Source: Xiphophorus maculatus (lineage: Eukaryota > Chordata > Actinopteri > Cyprinodontiformes > Poeciliidae). From it: 64,000 bases of DNA. Below the pieces are notes generated by a model. The model saw nothing but the letters and a program-made list of their open reading frames with translations, did no database searches and had not been told where the DNA came from. Below, piece by piece: positions 41,475 through 53,500 of the stretch; the first letter of the stretch is position 1, and every line of letters begins with the position of its first letter. The position numbers were made by a program, and so were the translations under genes. Location: NCBI RefSeq assembly GCF_002775205.1, contig NC_036456.1, forward strand, positions 24,193,968-24,257,967. Reading direction: 5' to 3'.

Positions 41475-43084
41475 CTACTCACATGTGTGAATTCTGATGT
41501 GAGAAGTTAAAAGGTATTTTTTAGTGAAACTTTTCCCACAGATCCCACAGGAGAAAGACTTCTCTCTTGTGTGACTCTTCATGTGATGAAGTAAAAATGA
41601 CTTAAAAGGAAAACATTTTCCACAGGTCCCACATGAGAAAGAATTCTCACCTGTGTGAGTCTTCATGTGAAAATGTAAAAGGTGTTTTACAGCAAAACAT
41701 TTTCCACAGGTTCCACAAGAGAACGGCTTCTCATCTGTATGAATTATCATGTGAGCAGTTAAGCTTTTTTTATGAGTAAAACCTTTTCCACAGATCTCAC
41801 ATGAGAAAGGCTTCTCTCCAGTGTGAATTCTCATGTGAATATTTAAACTTTTTTTATAAGTGAAACTTTTTCCACAAGTTCCACATGAGAAAGGCTTCTC
41901 ACCTGTGTGACTTCTCATGTGATCAACTAACTGAGATTTAAACAAGCAATTTTTTCCACAGATACCACAAGAGATCGTCTTCTCACCTGTGTGAAATCTC
42001 ATGTGAGCAGTTAAACTTTTTTTATGAGTGAAACCTTTTCCACAGGTCCCACATGAGAAAGCCTTCTCACCTGCGTGAGTTCTCATGTGATCAACTAAGT
42101 GAGATTTATTCAAGCAATTTCTTCCACAGGTGCTACAAGTGATCCCCTTCTCACCAGTGTGAACTCTCATGTGAACAGTTAAACTTTTTTTATGAGCGAA
42201 ACATTTTCCACAGGTCCCACATGAGAACGGCTTCTCACCTGTGTGAACTCTCATGTGACTAACCAAGTGAGGTTTCCTCCGGAAACTTTTTCCACAGTTC
42301 CCACATGAGAAAGGCTTCTCACCTGTATGAATCGTCATGTGATCAAGTAACTGAGATTTAGACGCAAAACTTTTTCCACAGGTTGTGCACGTGTAAGGCT
42401 TCTCACCTGAGTGAATTCTTATGTGTCTGTTTAAAATGCCAATCTGATGGAAACTTTTTCCACATGCTGCACATGTGAACGGTTTTTCACCTGTATGAAT
42501 TCTCATGTGATTAGTTAAACGACTCTTGTGAGTGTAACCTTTTCCACAGGTTGAACATGTGAAAGATTTCTTGGCCGTGTGAGTTCTCACGTGTATCATG
42601 AAGGAATTATTTCGAGAAAAGGTTTTATCACAAATTTTACAAGAATATAGATTTTGGTTTGGTTGAGTTTTCTTGTGTTTTTCTTTTTCTGAAGTCTCAG
42701 TTGTGCCTTTCTGCTGTTTGTTCACCAACATGTCATCAGTCTCCTGTTTCAGCACAAGATGCTCTTCATCCTGACTGATGCAGAGTTGCTTCTCTTCGTC
42801 TTTGAACTGTTGATGTTCTGGTTCCTCTTGTTCCTCTTTTATCTGCAGAGGTTCTGGTTCCTCTTGTTCCCGTTTTATCTGCAGAGGTTCTGGTTCCTCT
42901 TGTTCCTCTTTTATCTGCAGAGGTTCTGGTTCCTCTTGTTCCCGTTTTATCTGCAGAAGTTCTGGTTCCTCATGTTCCCGTTTTATCTGCAGAGGTTCTG
43001 GTTCCTCTTGATCCAAAGTGGAGTTTTCCTCTGGGTTGCTGAGCTCATTGAGAACCTCCTCCTCTTTCCAGCATTGTGGGAGAT
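41475..43084 (-). CDS. Gene D exon 2: C2H2 zinc-finger protein with 14 fingers
   Basis: The acceptor is read as ...TGTCCAG at 43085-43087. The joined codon gives [26 protein letters not shown]. Then come six 12-residue acidic repeats (EEPEPLQIKREQ type, about 42818-43020), the family motif [25 protein letters not shown], a basic spacer, and 14 complete C2H2 fingers. Linkers are less uniform than in B, C and E (HTAKKS, HTDEKP, HTREKS). It is the most diverged member, and finger helices differ from the others throughout. The frame ends HTCE at an insertion, so two further fingers are lost. The nuclear DNA-binding role is inferred from the fingers. Confidence 0.85.
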
Positions 43085-43087
43085 CTG

Positions 43088-44296
43088 GACAAAAAGACAA
43101 AACAAAAGCTTGAATATGTGAGTCAAACAATGACAAATTCATTAACAAAAATTAAAATAAAAATATTTTTCAGCAAACATGTGCGCTTACATTAAAAAAT
43201 AAAATCTCTGCCGCAGTTCATCTTTTTTAGCGATATTTTCTTGCCATTTGTGATATTAATTGGAAACGTGTTTTATGGATTTTCCTTAGAGATATTTAGT
43301 AGAAAGATGCGCTGTGAGAGTCTGGGGCTGTCCTTTTCACATTCTGCCAGTGAAAAGCTTTTTCACAGCTTGAGCACCTGGTGATCGCGTAGCTTAATCC
43401 ACCGGATGGTTTGAGTTCTTTCATAATAGGCGACCATGTATTTTATTTTTTTTGGTAACAAATTCCTCCACTTTTGGACTTTTGTGTACACTTATATGTG
43501 CTGTTATTATTCAATGATACAAAGTTTTGTTTGAGGAAAAAAAAAACAACAGAACTTATACAATAATAAATATAAGAATACGCTCTAAGAAAAACATAAA
43601 TAAATGAATATTTTAAACACTTACTCATTAAGCTCTTACCAGTAGTTTCTTGTACTGATAGATTAGAGATTAGAGAGTCATGGATCTTAAACTTTGATTT
43701 TTTAATTTTTTTTTAAGGTTTTGTTGGCTCTATTGGCCTTTAATAACAGTTTTTAGACACGAAAGTCGGTTACGACAGAGAGGGAAAACGTGCAGCAGAG
43801 GTCATAATCCAGGTCAGTTTCGAATAACTAATAAAATTAGAGAGGCCTCCTACAAAATTATGCATGGATACTATTTGCCAATGAGTATATGCAAAAAGTC
43901 AAAAAGGAAATTAACATAAAATGCTCACTATTTTCACCCCGAAACCTTTTTGGCTTTGCATTCATATAAAAAAAAGTTTTGTGGAGATGTCGTTTATAAT
44001 CGATAATGTATATAAATATTTTGTTTAATGTTGAGACAATTAACCTTAGTTTTCACAATTGTTTGAGAAAAGGAAACTTTTTAGTTTTTTTAATCACAAA
44101 TGTAAATTCAATAGAATAATTCCTCGTTTTGTGACTTTTAAAATTGAAGTAATTAACTAATTCCTGTTACTCTTTCAATCAATCCATCAGTCAATCAACC
44201 AAACATTAGCAAAGCAATATAGACGCTCAACAAGGCGTCTAAGTATTCATGTCTGTGGTCTCATCCGTATCCGTAAAACATGAAGGTGTTTCGTAC
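43088..44296 (-). other. Gene D intron
   Basis: About 1.2 kb between exon 1 (donor at 44296) and exon 2. It is much shorter than the introns of B and E and shows no clear similarity to them apart from the splice ends. No transposon or gene was recognised. Confidence 0.6.
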
Positions 44297-44465
44297 CTAT
44301 TCGGTGTAAGATGATCTTCGGTATCCGGCTGAAATCCATCAGTCTGCGCTGATCCTCCATCTCTTCCTCCATCTTTACGTTGATTTCTTTCAACTCTGTG
44401 AATGTTTCTCCAGCAGGAGTTACCTGCTCGTTGATAAACTCTCTCTGAGGCGGAACTGAAGACAT
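44297..44465 (-). CDS. Gene D exon 1 (zinc-finger leader exon)
   Basis: ATG at 44465 gives MSSVPPQREFINEQVTPAGETFTELKEINVKMEEEMEDQRRLMDFSRIPKIILHRI with a phase-1 donor (GTACG) after 44297. It is 169 nt, as in every paralogue. Three residues differ from the consensus (Leu for Trp, Ser for Thr, Lys for Arg). It should splice to 43084. Confidence 0.8.
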
Positions 44466-44557
44466 TTTCACTGAAAACACGGAAATATTTACCTAAACCT
44501 CAAACTCTTCAAGCCACCGTCTAACAAAGGAAAAGCTCTGATTTTATCTTCCCCGCC
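44466..44557 (-). promoter_or_regulatory. 5'UTR/proximal flank of gene D
   Basis: Matches the sequence before exon 1 of B and E (agataaaatcagagc, then cttttcctttgttagacggtgg). It is separated from the conserved promoter block (about 44870-44935) by a LINE tail and a microsatellite, so the promoter of D was split by that insertion. Confidence 0.5.
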
Positions 44558-44666
44558 TTCTTATTCTTCTTCTTTTTCTTCTTCTTTTTTATGGCGTTTG
44601 GCAAACAACTTATTGATGTGCATTACCGCCATCTACTGGAAAGGAGTGTGGATCGGGATGCTATAT
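44558..44666 (-). mobile_element. 5'-truncated Nimb/I-like LINE tail in gene D promoter
   Basis: On the minus strand: gatccacactcc ... tggcggtaatgcac ... caaacgccataaaaaag, then GAA-rich repeats. This is the same tail as at 5762-5848, and the sequence after it (ggcggggaagataaaatcag) is the same as after the LINE before gene B. The two insertions may therefore share an origin. Confidence 0.7.
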
Positions 44667-44686
44667 ATATATTATCCCCCACGAAT

Positions 44687-44750
44687 TAATAAAATAATAA
44701 TAAGAAGAAGAATAAGAATAATTATTCTTATTCTTATAATAATAATAATA

Positions 44751-44786
<36 letters not shown>

Positions 44787-44790
44787 AAAC
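44687..44790. repeat. AAT/ATT microsatellite
   Basis: Simple repeat of aataataag- and attattatt-type units, next to the LINE tail upstream of gene D. Partly self-complementary. Confidence 0.85.
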
Positions 44791-44799
44791 TTATATGCT

Positions 44800-46230
44800 T
44801 TTTAACAATTTCGTTTTCTTAAGCTAATTTATTAAATAACAAAAATATTCAGAAATCTTCCCCGTGTTTCAGTGTGGCTGTACTGAAGAAACTGTGAACG
44901 ATTCATAAGTTCCGCTTTAAACTCGTTTAATATACAGTATTACTTAGTAAATTAAAATATAATTGAAATATTCATTTATTTTATTTTCTCTATTAACCCT
45001 ATTACAACACAGTACATTGAATAATGACTCATAGACTGATGTTTTAAAACCTTGTATTTCTGTTTATTTTAATTAATTTCTGGTTACATCTAATGAAGAC
45101 TTGACATTAAATTAATAAAAACATTTTACTTCATAAATGTAGGCTTAAAGAGAACAATGCTTATTACCTGCTTAAATTGAGTAACCAAAGATACCCTTGA
45201 TCTCAATACCACATTTTCCTTTCATATTTTAATTTATTGAGTATGAATAGATCTGCTGAATTAGAACAAAACACGTACAGTTATTATATCGGCACATAAG
45301 GTTGTAGTTTGTAGGTTCAGATTCATTTTTAAAGTTAAACAGTATGAGGCCACATGTGGTTTAGAGTATTGTATTTAACTGGAACATTTTAAATATAATT
45401 GAAAAAACCATCTTACAACAGAAACTTTTGGATACCTGACTTCAAACCCACATTTCTGAAATAAAATGTTTTTATTTGCTGGTCTGATTCCATGTTATTG
45501 AACATGACTGTTTAAACATACTCCAGCATATGAAATCCATTGAAATGAATTCAGAAGCACAAATTGTAGAAAAATAGCTGAGTCACTGATTTCTACATCT
45601 GTTGCAGCTGAAACAATGTAGTTGTAGTATCATGTTCTTGTCAGTAGGTGGCAGCATGAAGGTGCTTCTGTGTCACATTTGTGATTTAAAAAGTTTTTAT
45701 TAAACGTTGGAAGTTTAATATAAACATTTTATATAAAAACTTTAGTAAATGTGTTAAAAACATAAAACTTAATAATTAACTGAAAGAGCTTGAAAACATT
45801 AGTCTGTGTGTAATTATTTTATAAACTGCGTTTCACTCAGGTGAACTGAGGTACTGAACGAATAGTAATGGAAAAACTTAAATGAATAAGAAAGTTTACT
45901 CTAATGAGCTATCGCTCTTAGTTACCAAGGAGACATAAGTAATTTTCACTCAAGCAGCATTTTATTAGTTATTGCAACAACATCATCAGTGTTTTTTCCA
46001 GACTGATCTATTCTCACTAAACATTCCCTCCCTACGTATACTTGGTCTTGAATTATCAAGCAAGCAGTATGCAAGCGTTATGTTTTCCACCATACAATAA
46101 GAGTCACAACCCCAGTTTACACATATAACTAAAAGAGACTATTTTCTAAATTTCCACTAACAATAAACCTATCAATAAAGTTTGTAATTTCTTTTACAAA
46201 GAGAAGAAGCACAGCAGAAAATTCAAAGCG
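44800..46230. promoter_or_regulatory. Head-to-head intergenic region of genes D and E
   Basis: D and E diverge from this region. On the minus strand the family promoter block for D (agtttcttcagtacagcc, aaagcggaac) is at about 44870-44935. The central part (45000-46220) recurs, inverted, downstream of C (18560-19400) and F (60610-61620). Shared bidirectional control is possible but is inferred only from layout. Confidence 0.45.
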
Positions 46231-46312
46231 TTGAACCACACTCCATACCAGTATGTGGCGGTAAAGTTTGTTGCCAACCGCCAATAAACTCAAGAAGAAG
46301 AAGAAGAAGAAG
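46231..46312 (+). mobile_element. 5'-truncated Nimb/I-like LINE tail upstream of gene E
   Basis: 82 bp: ccacactccataccag, tggcggtaaagtttgttgcc, aaccgccaataaa, then aagaag repeats. It is flanked by a near-perfect duplication, aaaattcaaagcg (46218-46230) and aaaatttaaagcg (46313-46325), which marks it as a genuine retrotransposition event, independent of the one upstream of B and D. Confidence 0.8.
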
Positions 46313-46463
46313 AAAATTTAAAGCGGAACCACAAATCATTTCCTGTTTCTTCAGTACAGCTAGAGTGAAACACACAAACTATAAAAACAGAGCACGCGGG
46401 ACAGCCTTGGCTTTTCTTTTGTTAGAAGACGGTTTGAAAACAGGTTTGGTGTTTTCAGTGAAA
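46313..46463 (+). promoter_or_regulatory. Promoter/5'UTR block of gene E
   Basis: Contains aaagcggaaccacaaatcat, cctgtttcttcagtacagc, gagtgaaacacac and the agagcacgcgggacagcc segment, shared with C, D and F and with the inverted copies at 18474-18560 and 60530-60612. Function is inferred from its fixed position before exon 1. Confidence 0.5.
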
Positions 46464-46632
46464 ATGTCTTCAGTTCCGCCTCAGAGAGAGTTTATCAACG
46501 AGCAGGTAACTCCTGCTGGAGAAACATTCACAGAGTGGAAAGAAATCAACGTTAAGATGGAGGAAGAGATGGAGGATCAGCGCAGACTGATGGATTTTAC
46601 CCGGATACCGAGGATCATCTTACACCGGATAG
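46464..46632 (+). CDS. Gene E exon 1 (zinc-finger leader exon)
   Basis: ATG at 46464, context aaaATGtct. It encodes the family consensus MSSVPPQREFINEQVTPAGETFTEWKEINVKMEEEMEDQRRLMDFTRIPRIILHRI and ends with one base before the GTACG donor at 46633. An upstream in-frame ATG at 46365 exists, but the region is promoter-like in the paralogues. The intron to 55838 is about 9.2 kb because of transposon insertions. Confidence 0.8.
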
Positions 46633-46876
46633 GTACGAAACACCTTCATGTTTTACTGATTTATCAGGTTAAAGAGAGTTTTTAGACAGATAAATAATCG
46701 TTGTGTTCGGAAACATATTTAAGGAATCGGCTCAAATTGTAAATATTAAGCAGAAGTAGAAAATTCCTGAAGAAATTTAACCGGGGCCTGCCAAAGTGGG
46801 CTCGTTAGTTTGGACCCAGCAATGTTATTCAATGCTAACAATTAGCATCAATGCTAAGCTTAGCTAAATAGTAGTC

Positions 46877-47100
46877 AATAGCCTGTGGAGAGTCACAAGC
46901 ATGTTGACTAACATGGACTTGCACCATTCAGTTTGTTAAAATTAGTGTATAATCTAAAATGAGCCAAAATGCTAATGTAAACCTAAATGCTGCCAGTAGC
47001 ATGTGGGCTATCATTAGAATGTTGTCTTACATGGACTTCCTACATTCAGTGTCCTAAACGTGGATAATAATTAAGAAAAATGGCTAAAAGCTTATTTTAG
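46877..47100. repeat. Degenerate 118-bp tandem repeat in gene E intron
   Basis: Paralogue of 6375-6600 in gene B's intron, with only a few substitutions. Confidence 0.5.
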
Positions 47101-47160
47101 GGAAAAAGCTAATGCTTGCGCAGCAAGGCAGCGCCCTAACCTGAGAGGAAAAGATAATGC

Positions 47161-47306
47161 AGGCTAATATTATTGCACTGTCTCTGTGTCGCCCTGCGAC
47201 AGACTGGCGACCTGTCCAGGGTGACCCCGCGCACCAGCACCTCCCAACCCCACTAGGGACAAGGGTGTTAGAAAATGGATGGATGGATGGATGGATGGAT
47301 GGATGT
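47161..47306 (+). mobile_element. RTE/Rex3-like LINE 3' tail with longer (GATG)n
   Basis: Same tail as 6660-6795, with about twice as many GATG units: a repeat-length difference between the duplicated introns. Confidence 0.55.
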
Positions 47307-48294
47307 CCCTGGTCTTTTTTGGATACAGTCACAAATGTAAATTTAAAATTTCTGATATATACATTTAAAGAGACGTGTTTATGTATTCTTAACTTGATGG
47401 TGCAAAAAATGTATTTACTACAAAATAGTATTCTTATCATGGTGATAGTTGTACGAACATGATTAACTATTGTATGAACGTAATAATTATATTGCATAAA
47501 CATGATATTTCATGTCCAGGAGATAATATGCTTGTAGTGCAGCATAATGAAGGTTAGTACAGTAGCTAATATAATTCTTACTTAATTAATACTTTTCTTC
47601 AAGTTAACTTAGAAAGTGAGACATTCTTGTTACAGGTTAATTTTCTAAACTAAAAAAACGTAACTGTTAGCGAAGCTCAAAAATGAAACATTGGACTGAT
47701 ATTAATATATGATAGTAACACTGGTGTTATGCCAGATTTACCTATATTTTATTTGATCATTTTTTTAATCCGATTACTCTATTAATCATAAGAATAATCA
47801 ATAGATTACTCAATTACTAAAATATTTGTTTACAACAACCCTAATTATTTTATTATTTTTAGTATAATTTTTCCAGTTACTTAATGCATCAAACCGTATC
47901 AAATGCTTTGTGCTTAGTCAGCCAGAGTTAATGTGCGCGGCCGCAGGAAGATCCGAAAAACTCGTCCCACAAACTTGAGCAGCCAGAACAATTTCTGTGA
48001 TGCATACTAAAAACTCAACAGACACAAATGGCAGAGATACCAGAGCCACATTAGCAGCCTTTAATTAAATCTCCCGTTTGTTGCGCATTTCTGCGCAGTG
48101 CAGCGGATTCAACTCCTCATGCAGGGCCGGTCCAAGGCTGTACGAGGCCTGGAGCAGAATCTGACTTAGGGCACCTCTTGCTGCTTAAAACATCAGCATC
48201 TCTAACAGCTTCTGTGTTAGATTTAATCTGGGAGAGGGGGAGTAGTTTAATTGGCCAACCTAAAAACAATCTGCTATAATTGCAGTTTTCTAAT

Positions 48295-50201
48295 AGAGCT
48301 TTGGAACTGACGTCACTGCGTGTGACGTTTACGTCGCTTGGCGCCATCTTGTAAGGCGACAGACCAAAACAAACTTTATTCCAGCGTCTTCATTGTGTTA
48401 CCGACCGCAGTGAAGTTGTTTTCAAGTTGGATATTGGATATCCGCGCTCCGCGGAGTTAGGGGCGTTTAGCTCAAGGTTGATCCGATTTATGAACGCTGA
48501 TTCCGGCCAGCTGTTCTCTACCGCTCCCTCCTCAACGCTCAGAGGTTCACATAGGGACCGTCCATTTCTGAACCAAACACTCCTGTAAATAAACGCCTTG
48601 TGACCAACTGATAGTAAAAAGTGGTAATTCATACTATTACAGGAGGCACACTATCCTCTATTAAAATTTAAGTCATATTCAGTATTTTAAATTATTTTAA
48701 TATTGAATGATGTTTTCTTCAATAACTCAAAATCAGTGTGAAATTGTTCTACTAGGCTGTATAGATGAAGCACACCCATCTTTATTACATTATTACACCC
48801 AGATTTTTTATTTTTTAACTAATTTTATATTTTTAAAAAATTTCATAAAATGTATTTGTTACCTGTAATGTTCAATTACATAAAATTCTAGGTCAGGATC
48901 TATTTCATTACATGTTCACTTCTTACCTGAAATATGTTAAATACAACAAATATTTACTTAAAGTTTTTTCTATTTCATAACATTTACTTGTCACCTTTAC
49001 ATTTTACTCTGAACTGTTTAATTACACATTAAATATTTAAAGATTTAATGCTCTTTCATCTGGTTTGATTGCTTATATTAAATGTTTACTGCAAAATATC
49101 TTATTATATAATTGTTTACTTTAATCACATAAAATGTTTATTTAAAAATATAATCTTCCATTACATGTACATTTATTACCTGAAATATTTTAAATATCAA
49201 ATTTATACTTAAAATGTGATTCATTTCATCACCTGTTTACCTGCAACTTGAAGTGCTTGAATCAAACGTTTCATGAATGTTTTACCACATTAAATGATTA
49301 AATGATAGAAAACAGACACTTCCAACTGAACACATAATTCAACACAAATGGTTCATGTTCCTCTCCAGAGTCTGCAGCCTTGCTGAGCTCTTCTCCTGGG
49401 GTTTCCTCCTCAGCCTCTCCAACTTGCTCCTCTTCTATAGCCTCCCCTACTGTGTTTTTATGATTTACCTCTTCTGGGGTAAATCATGAAAACACAGTAA
49501 TTCTCTCTAACTTGTTGGTCCACCATGGTCTTGCTGTATTGCCTCATTAATTGACGCGCATGTCGGTCCGATGTTGTGGCGTTTACCTCGCAGTGACCCA
49601 GATTCAGCCTGGATTGAGCTAATATATTTCATACGTCGGTTTGCCTTGAAGAGGACGAATCAGAACACATATCAGTATTAATGCTGTAAATTTTATAACA
49701 CTAGTAAAATAGTTTACTTCACAATAATGGAATAACCTCGATATCCACTGACAAAACTCGGACTATTGTACATAAAACGATTATGACACAACACCAAAAA
49801 AGTGAATTTAAACACTCACCAGAATGGAGATGTCTGGAGCAAACTTGTAGATATCTTGGGATGTTGGAGAAGGTAACATCAGGACGTCTCACCGCTGATA
49901 CCCGGGATATTTGTCTCCTTTTCGTTAGCTCCGATAGTTTAGCCTACTCGCGTTGTTTACAGACAGAAAAACAGTGAAACTAAAGTCTGTTTTAAAATCT
50001 TTTTCCCGTCTCGGTCGTGTGATCGGACATTACATCCAATAACGCGGCAAGTTCGAACCATTGCTAAATAATTTCAAGTAACTTAGATTCAAAAATTCAA
50101 AATATCTGTGAGACAGTGGTTTTCTCGGTTATGTATATGGCCTCACAAGATGGCGCTCATATCCCTACGCCTAGAGCAATGACGTCACGTTCCAAAGCTC
50201 T
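48295..50201 (-). mobile_element. THAP-bearing DNA transposon remnant in gene E intron
   Basis: Paralogue of 7805-9009, with the same inverted ends (agagctttggaac and gttccaaagctct) and the same THAP-like fragment on the minus strand. It carries 686 extra bp (48683-49368) of AT-rich, internally repetitive sequence: the tattacctgaaatattttaaa-type unit recurs about 265 bp apart. In the B copy the flanks are joined at a CAG present on both sides. Confidence 0.5.
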
Positions 50202-50580
50202 GTTTGTATTTTTGAACAAATAGAGCTCAAACTCAAAGATTAAACTCACAGCATCTGATTGTTATGATAATAAAACAATCTAACTATGAATATTGTTCTT
50301 TAAACTTTTAGAAAGTAAACTTGTCAGCTCCTTAAAATCTTACATTTAAATGTTAAACAATTTAAATTAATTTATGTATGCTGAAACCATTCAATCAAAT
50401 TCAGCAACATTGATGATGTGGATAAACAAATGTTACATTTATGAATGTGTGGTTTGTGTTAAAATATTAGCATTTATGGGCCCCTGAAGAACCTTATGGA
50501 GCCGCTGACTTAATTTGTATTAAACAGAAGTGAAAATAATTGATATTAATTTTATTTGTATTCTTTGATTAGTTGTTTTT

Positions 50581-53500
50581 TTTTTATTTTTTTTTTATTT
50601 ATATTTTTATTCAAAAAAAAAGTACAATGTAAGGTACATAAAAATACGGTAACATGGGTTAAATTTGCTTTATCTTTTAACAACCCGACCCCACCCACCC
50701 ACCCACATTCAACAGAAGAGAAAGAAAGAAAAAAAAAAAAAAAAATGACAGGGAGCATTACGTGTCGACAATACAACAATTTGTCATCATCAATTATATA
50801 TATATATATTCATACATACATATATATAGATACATACAAACATATACATACACATCTTAGGGCTCTATAGGCTTATGGAGGTGATTCTATATTTTTAAGA
50901 TTTTTAAAGTATTCCATCATAGGGTCCCACACCCTGTGAAATTGTCTTGTTGAGCCTCTAATAAAGTATTTAATTTTTTCTAATTTCAAGAGAGACATTA
51001 AATCAGTGAGCCAAACCGAGACTTTAGGTGGTTCAGAGGATTTCCAGAGTAAGACTATAAGTCTACGGGCTACTAAGGAGGCAAAGGCGAACGCATTCAT
51101 TTGATCAGTAGATAGCATGTGCTCCTCAAGCAATACTCCAAAGATGGCCAATCCTGCAAACGGTTTGATTTTGGTATTAAACGCTTCATTCAATGTTTTA
51201 CAGATGGATGACCAAAATTCGGTTAATTTCTGGCAATTCCAAAACATATGCGTCATATTTGCTGGGGCAGAATGGCACCGCTCACATCTGTCATCAATGT
51301 CCTTATAAATTCTTGAGAGTTTAGATTTGGTATAGTAAGTTCTATGGAGGATTTTTAACTGTATAAGGCTAAGCCGTGCACAGGACGATGTTCCATTGAT
51401 TCTTTCCAGAGCACGTTCCCAGAAATGTTCAGAAATAACAGAACCAAGTTCTTCAGACCATGCAATTCTAAGCTCATCTAGTGTTGTTTCCTGAAGAGAT
51501 GTTATTATATTTGAGATGTTTGCTATGTGCCTCCTGAGATACAAAGGGTTACGCAAAATCCTCTCAAGCCCCGAGTCTGCTGGAGAGGCAGGAAATACTG
51601 GACTTTGACTTTGAATAAAATGACGGACCTGGAAATATCTAAAAAGATCAGTTTTTTGTAATTGAAATTTGGCCGAGAGGTCAGTGAAGTTGGCAAAAAC
51701 ACCGTCTATATAAAAATGGTCACAAGTTTTCAAACCATTCCTCCTCCATAAAGCGAAGGTGTGATCCATCCTGGCAGCCGGGAAAAGGTGATTATTACAA
51801 ATAGGACTATATAAAGAAAATTCTTTTAAATTAAAGTGTTGTCTGAATTGTATCCATATCCTAAGAGAGGAGGATACTACAGGATTATGGGTGAATTTAA
51901 AGGGTGAAAGTGGTAATCCAGTAGTAACCAAAGCAGAAAGAGAGGAAGAGGTGCAGGAGTTTGCTTCAATCCTACACCAATCCAGCTGCGGGCTTTGATA
52001 CCAATATATAATTTTTTGGATATTAGATGCCCAGTAATAGTTTCTCATATTAGGTAAAGCCAGACCGCCTTTATCTCTGGGCCTTTCTAGAAACTCTCTG
52101 CGAACTCTAGCATTTTTATTTGCCCAGAGAAAAGAGGAGAACAATTTATTTAAAGACTGGAAAAAAGACTTAGGCAGAAATATTGGGAGACACTGAAACA
52201 AATACAAAAGAGGGGTAATACATTCATTTTTATACTGTTAATTCTGCCCGGAAGAGATAAGTAGAGACCGGACCATCTCTGAAAATCAGCCTCCAATTTA
52301 AGCAAGAGAGGTTTGAAATTCTTTCCATAAAGATCAGAGAACGTACGGGTGATGTATATGCCTAAATATTTAAATCCGGACTTTGATATATGAAAGGGGA
52401 GCGCATTGTCTGGTAGCTGAAGGGCTAGGTAGTTAATTGGAAAGCATTCACTTTTAGAGAAGTTTAATTTGTAACCTGAAAAACTTCCAAAGTCATTAAG
52501 AATATTGACAATAGTAGGAATACATGACACTGGGTCAGAAATATACAAAAGTAAATCATCGGCATATAAAGAAATTTTATATTCAGTATCAAACCTACGA
52601 ATACCGAAGAAATTAGGGGTTGTCCTTAATTTTATTGATAAAGGCTCAATAGCTAATGCAAATAAAAGTGGGCTTAGAGGGCAACCCTGGCGTGTGCCCC
52701 TTGAGAGAGAAAATAAATGGGAAGATATCTTATTTGTAAGAACAGATGCTTTGGGTGATGTATATAACAAGCGTATCCAGGTTATAAAATTTAAACCAAA
52801 ACCAAATTTTCCCAGTACAGTAAACAAATAATTAAATTCCACTCGGTCAAATGCTTTTTCCGCGTCCAGAGAGGCAACTACTTCAGGAATCTCCCCAGAT
52901 GCAGGGGAATAAATGATATTTAAAAGTTTGCGAATATTTGTAAAAGACTGACGACCCTTTATAAAACCAGTTTGTTCTGTTGAGACGATGTTGGGTACAA
53001 CCTTCTCTAGCCTTGATGCTAGCAGTTTTGCTAAAACTTTGACATCAACATTGAGCAAAGATATAGGTCGATATGAGCCGCAATCATTTGGGTCTTTGCC
53101 TGGCTTTAAAAGAAGTGAAATGGAAGCCTCTGTTAGGGTTTGTGGTGAATGGTTCTGATTAAAGGAATGATTAAACATTTCAAGTAGCAGGGGAGCAAGT
53201 TGAAGAGAAAATTTTTTATAAAACTCAACGGTATAACCGTCAGGTCCAGGTGATTTGCCATTCTGCATTTTATGAATGGAATCAATAATCTCTTGTAGCT
53301 TTATAGCTTCCTCAAGGCTGTCTTTGGCTTGCGTATCTACTTGTGGTATATCAATATTATCTAAAAAGCTAATCATTTTGGATTTGTCTTGCGGGGAACA
53401 AGATGTGTATAGTCTGGAATAAAAATCCTTAAAGGTGTTGTTTATCTCTATTGGATCTACAGTGAAAGATTGTGGAGTATTACGTATCTGAGGTATTAGA

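Noticed and set aside
44687-44790. AT-rich self-complementary tract, considered as a replication origin or hairpin regulator
   Set aside because: It is a plain trinucleotide microsatellite beside a LINE tail.
48683-49368. Extra segment in E's transposon, considered as a spliced intron lost in B
   Set aside because: Removing a GT...AG interval gives attcaagtctg, whereas B reads attcagagtctg; a CAG-microhomology indel fits better.
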